A stretch of 64,000 bases of DNA from Mangifera indica (taxonomy: Eukaryota > Streptophyta > Magnoliopsida > Sapindales > Anacardiaceae): contig NC_058137.1 of NCBI RefSeq assembly GCF_011075055.1, forward strand, positions 4,330,771 to 4,394,770, written 5' to 3'. The translations under genes were made by a program, and so were the position numbers. Shown piece by piece: positions 46,421-58,673 of this stretch. Positions within the stretch are counted from its first letter, which is position 1, and every line of letters begins with the position of its first letter. A model generated the notes under the pieces. The model saw only the letters and a program-made list of their open reading frames with translations, had not been told where the DNA came from and ran no database searches.

Positions 46421-48430
46421 GTCCTCATAGTTTACCCCGGACAGAATTCTAATGGATGACAACTGGGGAGGCAACGTGGGGTTGTTCAAAGCTGAGGAAC
46501 CAACCATAAGCATGTAGTATGGGAATCATGCAATTAATACCCATATTTCCTCATTGATTCATATATTCCATCATTGCAACCATATGCATATTTAAGAGTT
46601 TTCTTAAACCAACATAGAAAATTCCATCACATTATAAAGCAAATTAATTGCAAATAAGACTTAAATTGATAAGTTAATCGACAAAGTGATTTAGTCATTA
46701 AGTACAAAAATATTCATTTAATCCCTTTACCGTCTTAAGCCTCTTACCAAGTAATTGTTAACTATGAGCAAATCATAAACATTTGAAAAACTATGAGCAA
46801 ATCATGATTCATAATTATAAGGAAACATTAGGTCAACACATAACAACAAAAAATACTATAGAATGTAAGATAAACATGACAGAAAGTTCAGGTCAAATTA
46901 GAATTATTCATGATTGAGTCTTTGAAAAAAAAAAATGGAAGCTTAATGGGGTAGAATACAATTTAATAAGGATTAAAATGTAAATTACAATACAAGAACA
47001 GTTGTATCTCTTTAATTTTAATGAAAATCAACAGAATGTTTTTAAAGAAAATTCCATTCCAAACAAAACAAAAGTGTGAAAGCCAAGTTTTTTGAACGTT
47101 AGATATGGACGAGAAATCTTATTAAAACCCCAGCTCTAATACTATTTACAAGAATTTGAAACAAAACTAATTTGGATCAAGCATTTCATTCTTAACATAT
47201 GCATATATAAGACAAAGCAAGCTCATGCATATATCCATAAATGCAAAAACAAGACCTTTTGATTATTGCTACTGTCATTAAAGTAGAGATTAGAGTGGAA
47301 ATAGAGTGCTTGCTATGAGTTTGTGTTTGCAGGATCGAGATGACTTAATAAGCTAGCCATATGTATACAAGGGTGAGGCCAAAACTAACTAAATTATTCA
47401 TATATGGTGTTCTTGTATATTTGATATTGTTAGAAACAAAAAAGTTTCACATCTAATAAAAACAATATAAACAAGAAGTATATAAGTATAGTAGATTAGA
47501 TTTTAACACATGTTAATTAGTTTTGTGAAATATAAATTTCGGTTTTCATATTTATAAATCTAATATATTTTTACATGATATCCAATTACTTATGTTAGTC
47601 CACCAAAGACGAAAAATAAATACAAAATTTAGAAGCGCAAAAGCTTTAAATGGACAACTAGTTTTCTTGCTCAAATTATATGAAAATCTACATGGAAGAT
47701 ACAAGAATCTTCCTTAGCGAACCATTTCTTTGTAAAAGTTAAGGTTTTTGTTGAAAAGAAATAGTTGATTTAATTATGAAACTCACATATACTCCTAACT
47801 TGTTCAATTCCAAGTAACTTGTGTTAGCCTGAAAGACTAATCTGAATTAACTTGTCCTTTAACAAAGTTGATCAAAACCAAAAGGATGAGAACGTTATTG
47901 ACTCTTGTACACACTTCTCTCTTACACACTTACAATTTGAAATGTATACTTTGACATTAACAATTATAATGGATACAATGAATTTATAAAATTAGGTTTT
48001 CGAACAAACTTGAGTAAAATGTTGTAAAATTCGCCTTTAATTTAATATATTTGATATATGTGTGTATTTTCTTTACCTTTTCTATAAAACTTTTGCTTCG
48101 TTTTCATAGTGTGCATTTGGAATATATGGTCAAATAAGTCAATTTCCTTATCTTCAGATCATTTCCAAAGGTTTTATGTATTCTAGGATCACAAAGCTAA
48201 AATTTAATGATCAATTTAAAGGATCACATTGACTAATGTTTTCTTAAAACAAATTTCCATACTATTCATCCAAAATATTATCTCAAAAATTATATATATA
48301 TCAACATATGATCTTCATTATAGATCATATATTTTAGTACATTTTTTTTTTATTTACAAGTTAATAAAACATATAATAAAAAATTAATTTATCATTATTT
48401 TATAATTAAATGATTGTTTTCATTCGAATT
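46420..48430. other. Intergenic DNA; possible LTR-like fragment at 47425-47570
   Basis: 47427 onward reads TGTTAGAAACAAAAAAGTTT and CACATCTAAT, then about 100 bases later TTTTAACACATGTTAATTAG. That resembles the TGTTGGAA...CCCACATC layout common in plant copia and TRIM LTRs. No paired repeat was found. No gene otherwise. Confidence 0.35.
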
Positions 48431-48433
48431 TTG

Positions 48434-49242
48434 ATGAAATAATGACTTATCACTTTTTAAGTTAGAGGAGGATTTATTTTTCACATATCTATTAAAATAA
48501 GATGTTAGTTTAATAATCAAATGGTATTTTTATTATTTTATATAATATATAATAGAATTAATATTAAATCTCTAGTAATACAAACAGATTATATTTTTAC
48601 AATAACTATTTTAAAGTTTTTTCTTTTTTTTTCGGTTTGTCTCCTTTCTCATTTCTTAATCATCAAAAATCACCGAAGTGGGATATGACAAATCATGATG
48701 CGCATGGGGCGCATGTGGGCGAGGAAGTATCTCAGAGTTGATGGAAATGGCAAGATCCAGTTAAAATGAAGCTCGTTAACAATAGATATAGGTGAGTGAG
48801 AATTAATAGGTGAAAGCAAGATTTGACAAATCTATATTGAGTGAGCAGTGAGCAAAGGCGATAGCACTAAGCTCGTGCCAATAATTTGTGCACAGGGATT
48901 GAAACATGACAGCAACGGGAGGACTTGGTTACACAATGGCGAGAAGTTAAAATATTAGCAGGCAACAATGCAAGAGTGGTGAATAATAATTTGGTTTATA
49001 ATTTATAGTTTTTGTAATTATAAACGGGTAGTGATTAATAATTTTTTAAATCTTCAGGAGATAAACTATTATTTAGTTCAATAAAGACAAAAGACATTTT
49101 GTCTTTTTTATCAGTTTTATAATAAAATTTAATAAATTATATTAACAAATGTAACAAACCAGTTTAAAAATAAAAATTTCAAACTTAAAAAATAAAAAAC
49201 TGTCATTTCATCCATGTTTGAGTGATGAATAGTCCTTTGACT
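48434..49242. mobile_element. Possible long-TIR element, diverged
   Basis: The left part AATGACTTATCACTTTTTAA and the right end, reverse-complemented as AAGGACTATTCATCACTCAA, are weak inverted matches. The core at 48660-48970 is less AT-rich (GCGCATGTGGGCGAGG). The plan is the same as at 62191-63164 but the ends are poorly conserved, so the call is tentative. Confidence 0.35.
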
Positions 49243-49605
49243 TTATTTTTATTTATAGATTATTTTTATATACAGTAACATGTTACTCTGTACATAAAAT
49301 TTAGGATAAAGTTCTATAAAAATAGTATTAATGTAAATTTAATATGGTATGAGATATTGTTGAATTACTTCTTCCATTTACCTCGCTATTCTGGTGACAA
49401 AATATATGTTCTGTCCATCTTTTATAAAGCAAGAACAGGGAAAAGGCATGAGATTGCAAAGATGTTACTTTGCAGCACAAATAGTCGGCTGGATTCTTGG
49501 ATAAAATACCCATCTCAATTTCAGGTTTTATTTATCTCAAACCAAGAAGCTTATGAAATACACATTCACTGCAATTGCTAATGCTTCTAATTTAAGTATA
49601 TCTAA
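49243..49605. other. Intergenic DNA without a recognised gene
   Basis: Two short overlapping frames on opposite strands (49328-49513 minus, 49357-49581 plus), neither with a domain. Confidence 0.35.
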
Positions 49606-49609
49606 AGAT

Positions 49610-49790
49610 AAAAGTAGTTTTATTTGTACAAATAATAGATATAAACTTAAGTAAAAATAATAATGTATTATTATATAATTGGGTGTTCTTTTATATATAA
49701 TTCAAAATCATTCAATTATATGATAACATATTATTATTTATACGTAAATTTATATTCATTGTTTGTATATATAGTTATATTATTTTGATA
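49610..49790. mobile_element. Copy of the palindromic AT-rich MITE family
   Basis: Core ATTATTATATAATTGGGTG, ATATAATTCAAAATCATTCA and ATTATATGATAACATATTA, flanked by diverged arms (TTATTTGTACAAATAA on the left). Confidence 0.5.
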
Positions 49791-51688
49791 ATACGCATCG
49801 CATTTCTTTTTCAACTTTATTAGCAATGAATTGTGGTGCTTCCACTTAAGATGGGCATGATCAAGATAAATGAACAAAGAAATTAAAGGGAAAAAAAAAA
49901 AAAGAGAGCTAAACTCATAAGATGCTCTGCACCTAAAGTGCAATAGCTGAAGTCATGCTTTTGTGCTTTACAGCATAATTGCACACTTGCTTGAAATTCA
50001 ATAATTTGGTCCCAGAATTATTGTATTTTAATTTTTCACCGACACCTCTGCCCCTTAATGTCGGCAAATTTTTCAGTTACCACCTTACCATTACCATAAA
50101 TTGTTATCGCCTGATAGCCCTAATCCCATGTTTAATCTTAATCTTATTATGTTAATTCCTTGTTTGATATGGAATTAATAAAGTTCAGTGCCTTGAATCA
50201 TTACTCTGTTTTCACATGATTGTTAGATGAATTATATGGGTTGTTTTTTCTCTTGCTAATGTTTCCCACTTAATCTTATTTGTCTTATCTATTTGTCAAA
50301 TAATTATATTTTAATACAAGAGAATCAGAAAGAAATATCTTCTTTTGCCGGCAGTTGCAGTTGTTAAAAGCAGTTGACCCATCTGTCTAACAATAAGAGA
50401 AAAAATTAAGAATACAAGTTTTCAAACATATATATATGGTGATGCTAAGTGCTTAACAGATTCAATAGCCCAACTAACAGTATCTGTAAAGAATCTATCC
50501 CTAAGTACAAATGTGAACTGTTAATACAAGGGATCCTAAGAGAAATTAAGGCCACAATTAGCCATTTCAATTGGCAACTTCATTAAGAATATGGTATGGG
50601 ACAATACTAAGTTTCAAAGGGACAGTTGGAATGATAAAAAAAGATATTTCAAATATAAAAAAACAAAAATTCAAATCCCTCTCCAATGACATTTTCAAAT
50701 TAAGTCATTGATTTACCTAATACAGTGATTACGAAATTGATCAATACTCCTTGCTGGTATAATTTTTCTGTATTATGGTATTGTACATCTAATAAGACAA
50801 ATTAGAACGAGATGAGGCACATGCCCTTTCCATCTTCTTCTACCTTCACAAAGCTACAAGACATACTTTTATAAGGATTTATAGAGAAGCTATGTATACT
50901 TTTTAAAGTGGTGAAGAGCAATAAATTTATGGGTTGCCTAGAATTGCGAAGATAATAGGTTGAGGAAGGATTTTAACTTGAGTCAGTAGCACATGGACCA
51001 CCAAGAGTTTATGAGTGTGATATAACCGTTACAGGCCGCTTCTGAAAGCAACTTTGAGAAAAATGACACAACAGCTATCAGAATGATTTGTATCATTTGT
51101 CATCCACACAAGCAGCATTTACAGCAAGCCACAAAACAAGAAGATAAGGTACTTTGTTTACCATAAATGCCTATATAGTTCTGCTAAATGAACATTGCAA
51201 CAGAATCTTCTTTAAAGTATCAGCTTCTAGGAAGAAACTTAGAACAAATTGTCTTAACACAATGAACAAAGAGTCTTCTTGAAAGCAGTTTTCGTCTGTA
51301 ATCTTTCAAACTGGTACTGTTTCAAAAAAGAGAGACAGAGAATGAAACAAATCGGTTTTAGGATCACAAATTGGTTTACAAACTAAAACATAGGGCCATT
51401 CTTCTTCAGAGCAAACCCCAGATTAAAGACAATGAGAAAATTAACAACAGATTACGAAGTTGAACAAGGGTAAAAGTGAAATGAAAAGCAGTGTCGAGAT
51501 GCATTTAGTTACAAACCTGTTTATAGGGTAATTCCCTTCCTAAATCAGCTGAAACTTCAACAGATTCTAATTGAAAAACAGACAACGATACCATAAAATA
51601 CACCAAACCCCGAACACCCATATGTAAATATAACAAGTCACCTTAAATACATCACTCAAACTTAATCAGTTATCAGCACTAGGCTATA
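49791..51688. other. Intergenic DNA and 3' flank of the DUF662 gene
   Basis: No coding pattern. 51200-51688 is mixed-composition and may be 3' UTR or flank of the minus-strand gene that ends at 51689. Confidence 0.4.
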
Positions 51689-53151
51689 TCACTGTTGCAT
51701 TGACTCTATGCTTTTACTCAGCTCCTCCAGCTTCTTCATCCTCAACTTCTCACTTTCACTCACCAGCTGTTCATTCCATGACAAAAAAGTGAAGTCATAA
51801 TCCGAAATAAACAAAGCAACTACTACAATTACCTTTTCTGTCCCTACTAGAAAAAGATATTAAAACTAACCTCCATTAATTTGGTGATTAGCTGTACTTT
51901 TTCCTTGTTCTTTTCATTGAAAGCCTCAAGGGCTTCCTTGTATTCTCTTTCCTGTGACAAATTTTAAGCCCAAATTCAATGGTGTTAATTGAAATTCTCA
52001 TAGAATGCCTCAATTACGAGCAATTTACCATTAATCAGGTAAATTTATACTGCACAATATGAATCAAAGATTAGTTTGGGAAAAGCCTCACCTTCTTCTG
52101 GCAGGTATGGCCTAGAGGCTTTAATTCTTTATTCACAGTATCAATCTTCTTACGGACCAGAGAAACTTCCTTCCTCATTGGATCTGCAAGTGCTTCAAGC
52201 TCCTGATAAATGTAAAATTTTATCAATTTGAAACCCCAAAAACTGTTAGCAGTCATATTAACTTCTTTTATTTTGGTAAATTGATTTGTTCATTGCTACA
52301 ACAGCTTGAGGCTGAAACCACTAAAAATAATATAAATACTAACCGTCAATATTTTTTTAGTTTTTGGTGGCCTAAACAGCAGAACTTGATTCATATTGCT
52401 CACTTCACAAACATTCAATCAAGCTTCTTCAACCCATTAATTATTCTGTATTAATGTTACTTAGTAAACATAAATCTTTATTTAACTGACAATATTATTG
52501 TTACTAAGAAGCAAAAATCTCTATTTAACAGACAATCTTTTTTTTCTTTCTATGGAATAAAATTATTTTTACTGACAGATTTAAAAAAACAAAAAAGTAC
52601 TGTCGTTGTCTTAAAAAATAGAATATTTCGCTTTAATTTTAATTTAAATAAATTATTTATCCATCGTAATCAAATTATGAAGCCTAAACTTGCTTAAAAC
52701 AAAAATTTTCATGTCAAATTTCGCCTTGTATGTTCAGATCACAGAGTTTTAGTTACCCCAGAGGCCCAAAAATTACCCTTCATTTCTCCAAAAAAATGAG
52801 CCAAAAAGGAGGAAAAAAACAACTTCTTCACATAAATCATGAAAAAATTTGTTCTTTCTCAAATCCCAGAAAGAAGCAAGATTATGAAGATACCTCACGA
52901 ATCGTGGCCAATCTTTTGGTCTCTTCTTCAACACGACCCAACTGAGCTTGAACCTTCTCTCTTACTTCAAGTTTTTTCCTCTCAATCTCTTCTTCTTTGG
53001 CTCTGAAAGTGGAGAGAGCGGACCTCGACATCTCTTCATCTTCCTTAGACAAGTTGCTGTTGAAGCTGAGACTACCAGAGCTCTGCTGCAACATTAACTG
53101 GTTCAAGTTTTGGCTTTGGCTCTGGCTCTGCTGGGGTTGCTCTATAGACAT
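51689..53151 (-). CDS. DUF662 / RAB6-interacting golgin-like coiled-coil protein
   Basis: Four exons on the minus strand: 53151-52894, 52202-52092, 51951-51871 and 51766-51689. All introns are phase 0 with GT-AG ends (GAG|GTATCT, CAG|GAGC, AAG|GTGAGG, CAG|GAAA, GAG|GTTAGT, CAG|CTGG). Joined length is 528 bases, 175 residues, the usual size for the family. A Gln/Ser-rich N-terminus (residues 1-40) is followed by an almost continuous charged coiled coil: KEEEIERKKLEVREKVQAQL, EALADPMRKEVSLVRKKID, then ERE and a final KLEELSKSIESMQQ. Plant DUF662 proteins are annotated as RAB6-interacting golgins (GORAB-like), suggesting a Golgi role; older notes call them transcriptional activators. The start is the Met at 53151; the upstream in-frame ATG at 53298 only reads through a GA repeat. 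Confidence 0.9.
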
Positions 53152-53264
53152 CTTCAAACAATCTTGACAGCAAAAAAAACCCTTCTTCTTCCCTGATTTT
53201 CTCTCTTTATCTTCTTCTTGTTCTCTCTCTTTCTCTTTTGCTTTTGCTTTGAAATGATGTGTTG

Positions 53265-53318
53265 TTTCTCTCTCTCTTTCTCTCTCTCTTATGTTCATGA
53301 TGCAACAAGTGCTTATAA
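53265..53318 (-). promoter_or_regulatory. TATA box and GA-repeat leader of the DUF662 gene
   Basis: The minus strand has TTTATAAG at about 53312-53319, so transcription would start near 53285. A (GA)n-rich tract at 53265-53290 lies at the start site or in the leader, a common plant 5' UTR feature bound by BPC/GAGA factors. This placement leaves the ATG at 53298 outside the mRNA and supports translation from 53151. Confidence 0.5.
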
Positions 53319-53457
53319 ACAGGGCTGTCGCTTTAGAGTTTTTATTTTTGGGATAGCCTGAATAGCTGTGACCTACCTAAACTTTGATAAAGGATTTTGC
53401 CACCCTCCAAGTTTAAAAAGTCTATTTCTGGCCCATACATACATATATATACACTTT

Positions 53458-53953
53458 GGGGGCATTTGGTTTGGGTAATGTTTGATTACTAAAATAGAAA
53501 GATTACCTTGAAGATAAATTACTTAGAAGATTATTGGGTATAAATGATTACTATGTTTGATAAAATTTGATAGATATAAATAATTATTGTGTTTAGTTAA
53601 AGGTAATAAAAGATTACTAGTAAATTATTTTACTTAAATGTCCTTGAATATAATTATTTTTAAATATTTTTTTATATTATTTGTCATATTAATTAAAAAT
53701 AAATTTAAATTTTTATCTCAAAAAATTAATAAATAATAATTTTTCTATAATAAACTCAAGATTATCCCAGTAATCTTTAAATACTTAAGATAAAGATGGA
53801 ATCAGATTACCACCTATATTACCTGTCACATCAGCATTAGTAATCACATTGGTAATAGAAGATTACTGTAATCTTTTATTACTGACAAACCAAACAAGAG
53901 AATAAAAGATAGATTATCAAGATAATCTTAAAAACCCTCAACCAAATGCACAA
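53458..53953 (+). mobile_element. Tourist-like MITE, second well-preserved copy
   Basis: Near-identical over long stretches to 21807-22286. It begins GGGGCATTTGGTTTGGGTAA and ends CTCAACCAAATGCACAA. Both copies contain GATTACCTTGAAGATA, ATTACTATGTTTGATAAAAT and TTACTGACAAACCAAACAAG. An extra AGTAATCACATTGGTAAT-type duplication near 53840 lengthens it to about 496 bp. Flanking TTT triplets (53455-53457, 53954-53956) may be the target duplication, less clear than the TTA at the other copy. Lies just upstream of the DUF662 promoter. Confidence 0.78.
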
Positions 53954-54584
53954 TTTAAGTTAGACCTTAGTTTTAACCATCATATATATGTTTATGACTT
54001 TATATAATATATAATAAAGTCAATATCATCTAAACCTCTAATAGCACAAACAAATTATATTTTTATTCTAATTATCTTATAATTATCTTTTTTTTTTCTT
54101 CTTTCGTATCTCTTAGTTGTCAGAGAATGTCCTAACTGATAAACTAATTAAATGTAAAACATAACATAACTAATTCAGGGTGAATCTCATTATGCATCTA
54201 CTTTCACTCTTGAAAGCCTACTTTCGACTAAATCAATATCTCATTTTCTTTTACAAAAACATTTTATTGCATCTCCAAATAATTTATTTTCAACTCATAT
54301 TCCATCTATCATTTTTCTCAAACAATTTTTTCTTATCAATTGATGGCCAATAGTGAAACCCTCTTATTATCAGCCCATAAACATCATGTCTTGAGTCATT
54401 GTAATAATAATAAATCTGAGCTTCTTTTTCGAACCCTTGAAAGCATTTCCCATGTTATGTAGAGATATGTAGCTAGGAAAGCAATTTTGAGATCTTCTTC
54501 TCTTAATCGGAAAAAAAAAAAAACTTTTTCATGTTCTTACAATTTTTTAGGGTTTTTTCGAAACCATTTTTTGTTAGAAGTACA
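53954..54584. other. Intergenic DNA without a recognised gene
   Basis: AT-rich; nothing recognised before the pseudogene. Confidence 0.35.
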
Positions 54585-55045
54585 AATTTGAATATTTAGA
54601 GTTGGCTTTTGGCAAAACTCATAGACAAGGATTTCATCCAGTTGGTGAAATTTTTAGTCACGAGGATTATTTGAAGAGGCTTTATTTTGAAGATTTGAAG
54701 AATGATAATTGTGATAATGGGTTGTGTTTAAGAGGTTATACCAATGTAGATGGGATTGTTTCTTCAATGGAGGTTGAAGAAGGTATGTCAGTTGTTGACA
54801 AAATTTAGGGAGTTGTTGCAAGCAATGAAGAAAGAAGAGCATATAGAGGGAGTGAACACTCATAGTAATAGTGAAAAAAAATGAAGAAAGAATGGAATCT
54901 ACGAAGCATCGAATGCTTAAGAGAAGGAAAGTGAAGATTGAAACAAAGGCAATGGAACAAGCAGCCAAATGATAGAAAGAGCTTCTGATGGATGTGTGGG
55001 AGCAAACACTTGCACCAAATTTGTCATATATAAAGTCACTATTTT
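54585..55045 (+). pseudogene. Unidentified broken gene
   Basis: 54602-54808 reads an acidic, protein-like stretch (GEIFSHEDYLKRLYFEDLK, then LRGYTNVDGIVSSMEVEEG) and stops. After a one-base shift near 54800 the frame continues as FRELLQAMKKEEHIEGVN up to a stop near 54880. Another shift then gives ERMESTKHRMLKRRKVKIE, two stops and KELLMDVWEQTLAPN. The residue make-up and the continuity across two shifts suggest a decayed coding exon of a charged, probably nuclear protein. I do not recognise the family. Confidence 0.5.
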
Positions 55046-57970
55046 CTAGGATGGTTTGAACCAATAAGGGATGATATTGTTACGAAGCAAGAGCATTTTC
55101 GGGTACGAAAAATAAGATAACATAAGTTAGTCTTTTGATAATCAAATAAGAACAAAGAATCATTTATTAGAAGAAATGTAGATTGTTTTTAAAGTAAGTA
55201 CTCAGAGAAAAAAAAAATTGGATGATCTATAAGTAATAACTTTCAAATTTAAGATATGAGTATAGGTTAGAGGAAATAAAGGATATTTTTGCCTTTTTAT
55301 TAATTTTATTAAAAAATTTAACATACAAGAGAAAAAATATATTTTTCAAATTTAAATACCGAAAAATGTCATTGTACCGAAGTTTTGGTTGGACATAATT
55401 TTTTCAGCCTTTGGGATAATAGATAGTCACTATTGGACATAAAGACTAAAACACCCTTATATCCCACTTTTGGAGTAAGATTAATGCCCAATAATAAGTA
55501 CTAATGTGATATTAACTATGAAATATCCTTGTGATAAAATTTATAAATGAATTTAACAAATTTTGCAATTGTTTACTACTTCTAATAAAATTTCATATGA
55601 CAAAATGTTATTTATCACCGGAAAATACAATTAATTTCATAGAGATTAAGAAGGGTGGTGGCGGTGGCGACACAATCCATCCTGCCAAATCCAAAGACAT
55701 CCTTGCACTCAGGTTTTATAAATTAATGATGTCGCCATGGTTTGATTTATCAAATTTAGTGATGTTATTAGGATTGATCTTTGTAATAATATTTCATCTA
55801 TTTTTATCTATCACTTTAGTTTTTATAAAGTATCAAGGGATTTGACTTTGTTTGTATTGATTAGACAGATAAATCTGAGACATAATGATTAAACTTATAA
55901 TCATTGTATCAGATAAATTAAAATTTCATAAATACGACAAAAAATCAAACTCAAATATTCTTCCTAAAAATTCTAAAGGAACTGTCTTTTTAAAAGTGAG
56001 AAATATTGATCTTTAGCCGTATAGATGTCATGGGAAAAATTAAACACAATGCTTTGTGGGGGACAAACTATGAACCTTTGTGGTCTTTATGTCTAGTATG
56101 GGTATGTACAGACTTAAGACTCCAACGCAAAAGAAAATTAATTTTAATTTTGGCTAATTTTTACTGCCGGCCTAACATCAAACACCCTATATATAGTTTA
56201 AAAATTATTGCTAACCTATCTCACAATTAAGGATAACAATAGGGCGAAGAGAGAGAGAGGATGAACATCCTCATCTCCATCCCTATAAGGTGAGATATGT
56301 ACATCCCAATCACGGTCTTGTTTTCGTTATAAGGGTTACTGTAAAAATAATCTTTCACATTTTTCTCCTCTTCTCTATCCTTTTTATGTCCTCTTTATTA
56401 AATACTATTGTAGAATGATATTGTGGTAAATAAATAAAAATATAATGATTTTTTTTTTATAAATTATACTTTAAAAATGGGTACAAAATGGAGATATTTC
56501 ATCCCTACTTATGAGAATTGTTTCATAAACTAATTTGAATTTTTACAATTTTCAGATGTGGTGCATATCTGTCACTTTGAATGAATTTTTTTACTTCTCA
56601 AATAATTGTATTTATTTTATTTTTATATTTTACTAAAATAAGATTATTTCGATATATATTAATCAAAACAATATCATTTTAATGATTTCATAATTGAGTT
56701 TTTAAGTCAAACACACTCATGCTCAAGCTTGACAATACTACCCCCTTCAAGCTTTCAAACTTAAGCTCACTAAAGAAGAATTAGTTTCGAACCCGATTGA
56801 GCTGAGCTAGGTAGCTCAAGTTTGAATGCACCCCTAATTAATGGGGCAGAGCAGTAGTGGTAATTTCAAACCATGAGGGGGTATGATAATATTCTTTTAA
56901 CACTGTTAATTGTTGAAGGAAGTCAGGGCTGCCGAAATTAGGCATTATAATATTAATAAATAATGGAAAAGCAATAGCCGAAAATTAAAATGACCCAACT
57001 GCCAACCACTGAAAAAGGATGAGGGTAGTGACGTGGCGGATTTTAACTTTACTGAATGAAGAGTGTTTTTGAAAGTTTAAAAACCTGTGACTCAACCCCA
57101 CATGATAAACGCCCACTTCCCAGTTCAAAATTTTCACTAAATTTTATGAATTTTAATTATAATTTAAATTATCTCCTTTTAAAAATTCTGTACTTGAATG
57201 CTCTATACAATAATAATTATTTTAACTGCCCTTTCGTATTAAATGAAATTAATTTTGAAATTTATTCAAAGATTTGTGTAGCGTGAAGAAACTTCTAGTT
57301 TTTTTTGAGTGTATCATCTATCTAGAATAAAACTAATCATATTAAATAAGTTAATTTTTAAATTTAATAACTAATTTTATAAAAATTAAATTAGATAGAT
57401 TAACTTTAAAAAGATATTAAAGATTAATAAAACTAATAAAATATTAAAAATTTTAAAATCTAAATCTAAATTCAAATCTCTATTATATTTATAAAATATT
57501 ATTTAATTTAATAATTATATATTCAATTATTATAATTTAAAGTTATCGACTTTACAAATATAGGTAAAGGTTTTGAACATTACAAAAAAAAAAAAAAAAG
57601 AATTAACTTTGGGGGATCATCACATGGCGGCGAATGTTCTAGGTATTGGTTAAGGTTGGTTGAGGGGGGGAATCCGAAGAGACTGAGAATATGGTTGGCA
57701 GATGATCCACATGGGTATAATTATGTGTACACCGCCATTTTTAATAATAACTGTTGGTATTCGTATTCATACAACTGGCTTTAACGATATGAGTTGACAA
57801 GATTTTTTCTTCCTATCACAATTCTACCTGACTTTGACGCTTTCTTGGGCAATTTTTTTTTTTTCAATTTCTAGGAAATTTTAATATTGAAATTTTACGT
57901 ATTTAGTATATTTTTAACCTTTGATTTTTTCAAAAGTGGACATTTGCGTTCCAAACTTAATTTTTAAAAA
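55046..57970. other. Intergenic DNA without a recognised gene
   Basis: Short frames (55531-55845, 56006-56230, 57056-57286) have no domain. 56690-56835 contains CTCAAGCTTGAC, GAGCTGAGCTAGGTAGCTC-like sequence reminiscent of the nested hAT-like element at 37986-38310. 56240-56520 carries TAGGGCGAAGAGAGAGAGAG-type repetitive sequence. Confidence 0.4.
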
Positions 57971-57972
57971 AA

Positions 57973-58673
57973 GGTCAAAGGACTTATTTCCATTGAAAAT
58001 ATGTTATTTTTTAAAGTTTTTTTATTAATTTTAAAAATTTTATTTATTTATCTATAAATAGTTAAATATGTTAATTTTAAAGATAAAATTATTTTTTATA
58101 TTTAATTTTAAAAATTAAATTAAATTTGATATCATTTTTTTACTTTAATCCTAAAAAACTAATGATTTTATCCTCACTTAAGATTTTAAAAATAATATTT
58201 TCTCTTTAAGAGTTTTATATTCAATTTTTCTATGATAAAGAGGCTTCTCTAACTATCTCCAAACAATGTCTATTTATCTCTGGTGTGTTCTCCTTCCGGT
58301 TATTCTCCTTCTAATGTTGTGTGACATTGTCATCAACAAAGATGAATCATCTTCATCTAGAGACGAAAATAAAATCTTTATCAACGACGACATACAGTGT
58401 CAGAAGTATAGTAAAAAAGAGGACGTGTTAAATAGGAAGAGACGTTGTTTGGAAACATCAGAGAAGTCTCTTCATCGTTAGAAAATTGAATATGAAAACC
58501 TTAAGAGAAAAATATTGTTTTTGAAAACTTGGAATAGAGGAAAATTATTAATTTTTAAGGTTTAAAAAGAAAATGATATAACTAATAGACTCTATTAATT
58601 TTAACTATTTATAGGTGGGTAAATAGGATCTTCAAAGTTAACAGAGAAAAAGTTAGGGTGGAGTCCTTTGGCC
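57973..58673. mobile_element. Long-TIR non-autonomous element
   Basis: The left end GGTCAAAGGACTTATTTCC and the right end, reverse-complemented as GGCCAAAGGACTCCACCC, are inverted repeats. Inner matching blocks share CTATAAATAGTTAAA at about 58050 and, inverted, 58600. The core at 58240-58480 is less AT-rich and opens a 71-codon frame (58266-58481) with no recognisable domain. Same family plan as 62191-63164. Confidence 0.65.

Noticed and set aside
53152..53298. Longer N-terminus (MNIRERERERE...) for the DUF662 gene
   Set aside because: It only translates a GA-repeat leader, has no family likeness, and lies at or upstream of the transcription start predicted from the TATA box near 53315.
54654..55064. 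136-codon minus frame opposite the pseudogene
   Set aside because: Leu/His/Ser-rich antisense reading without domain; the plus strand shows the protein-like pattern.
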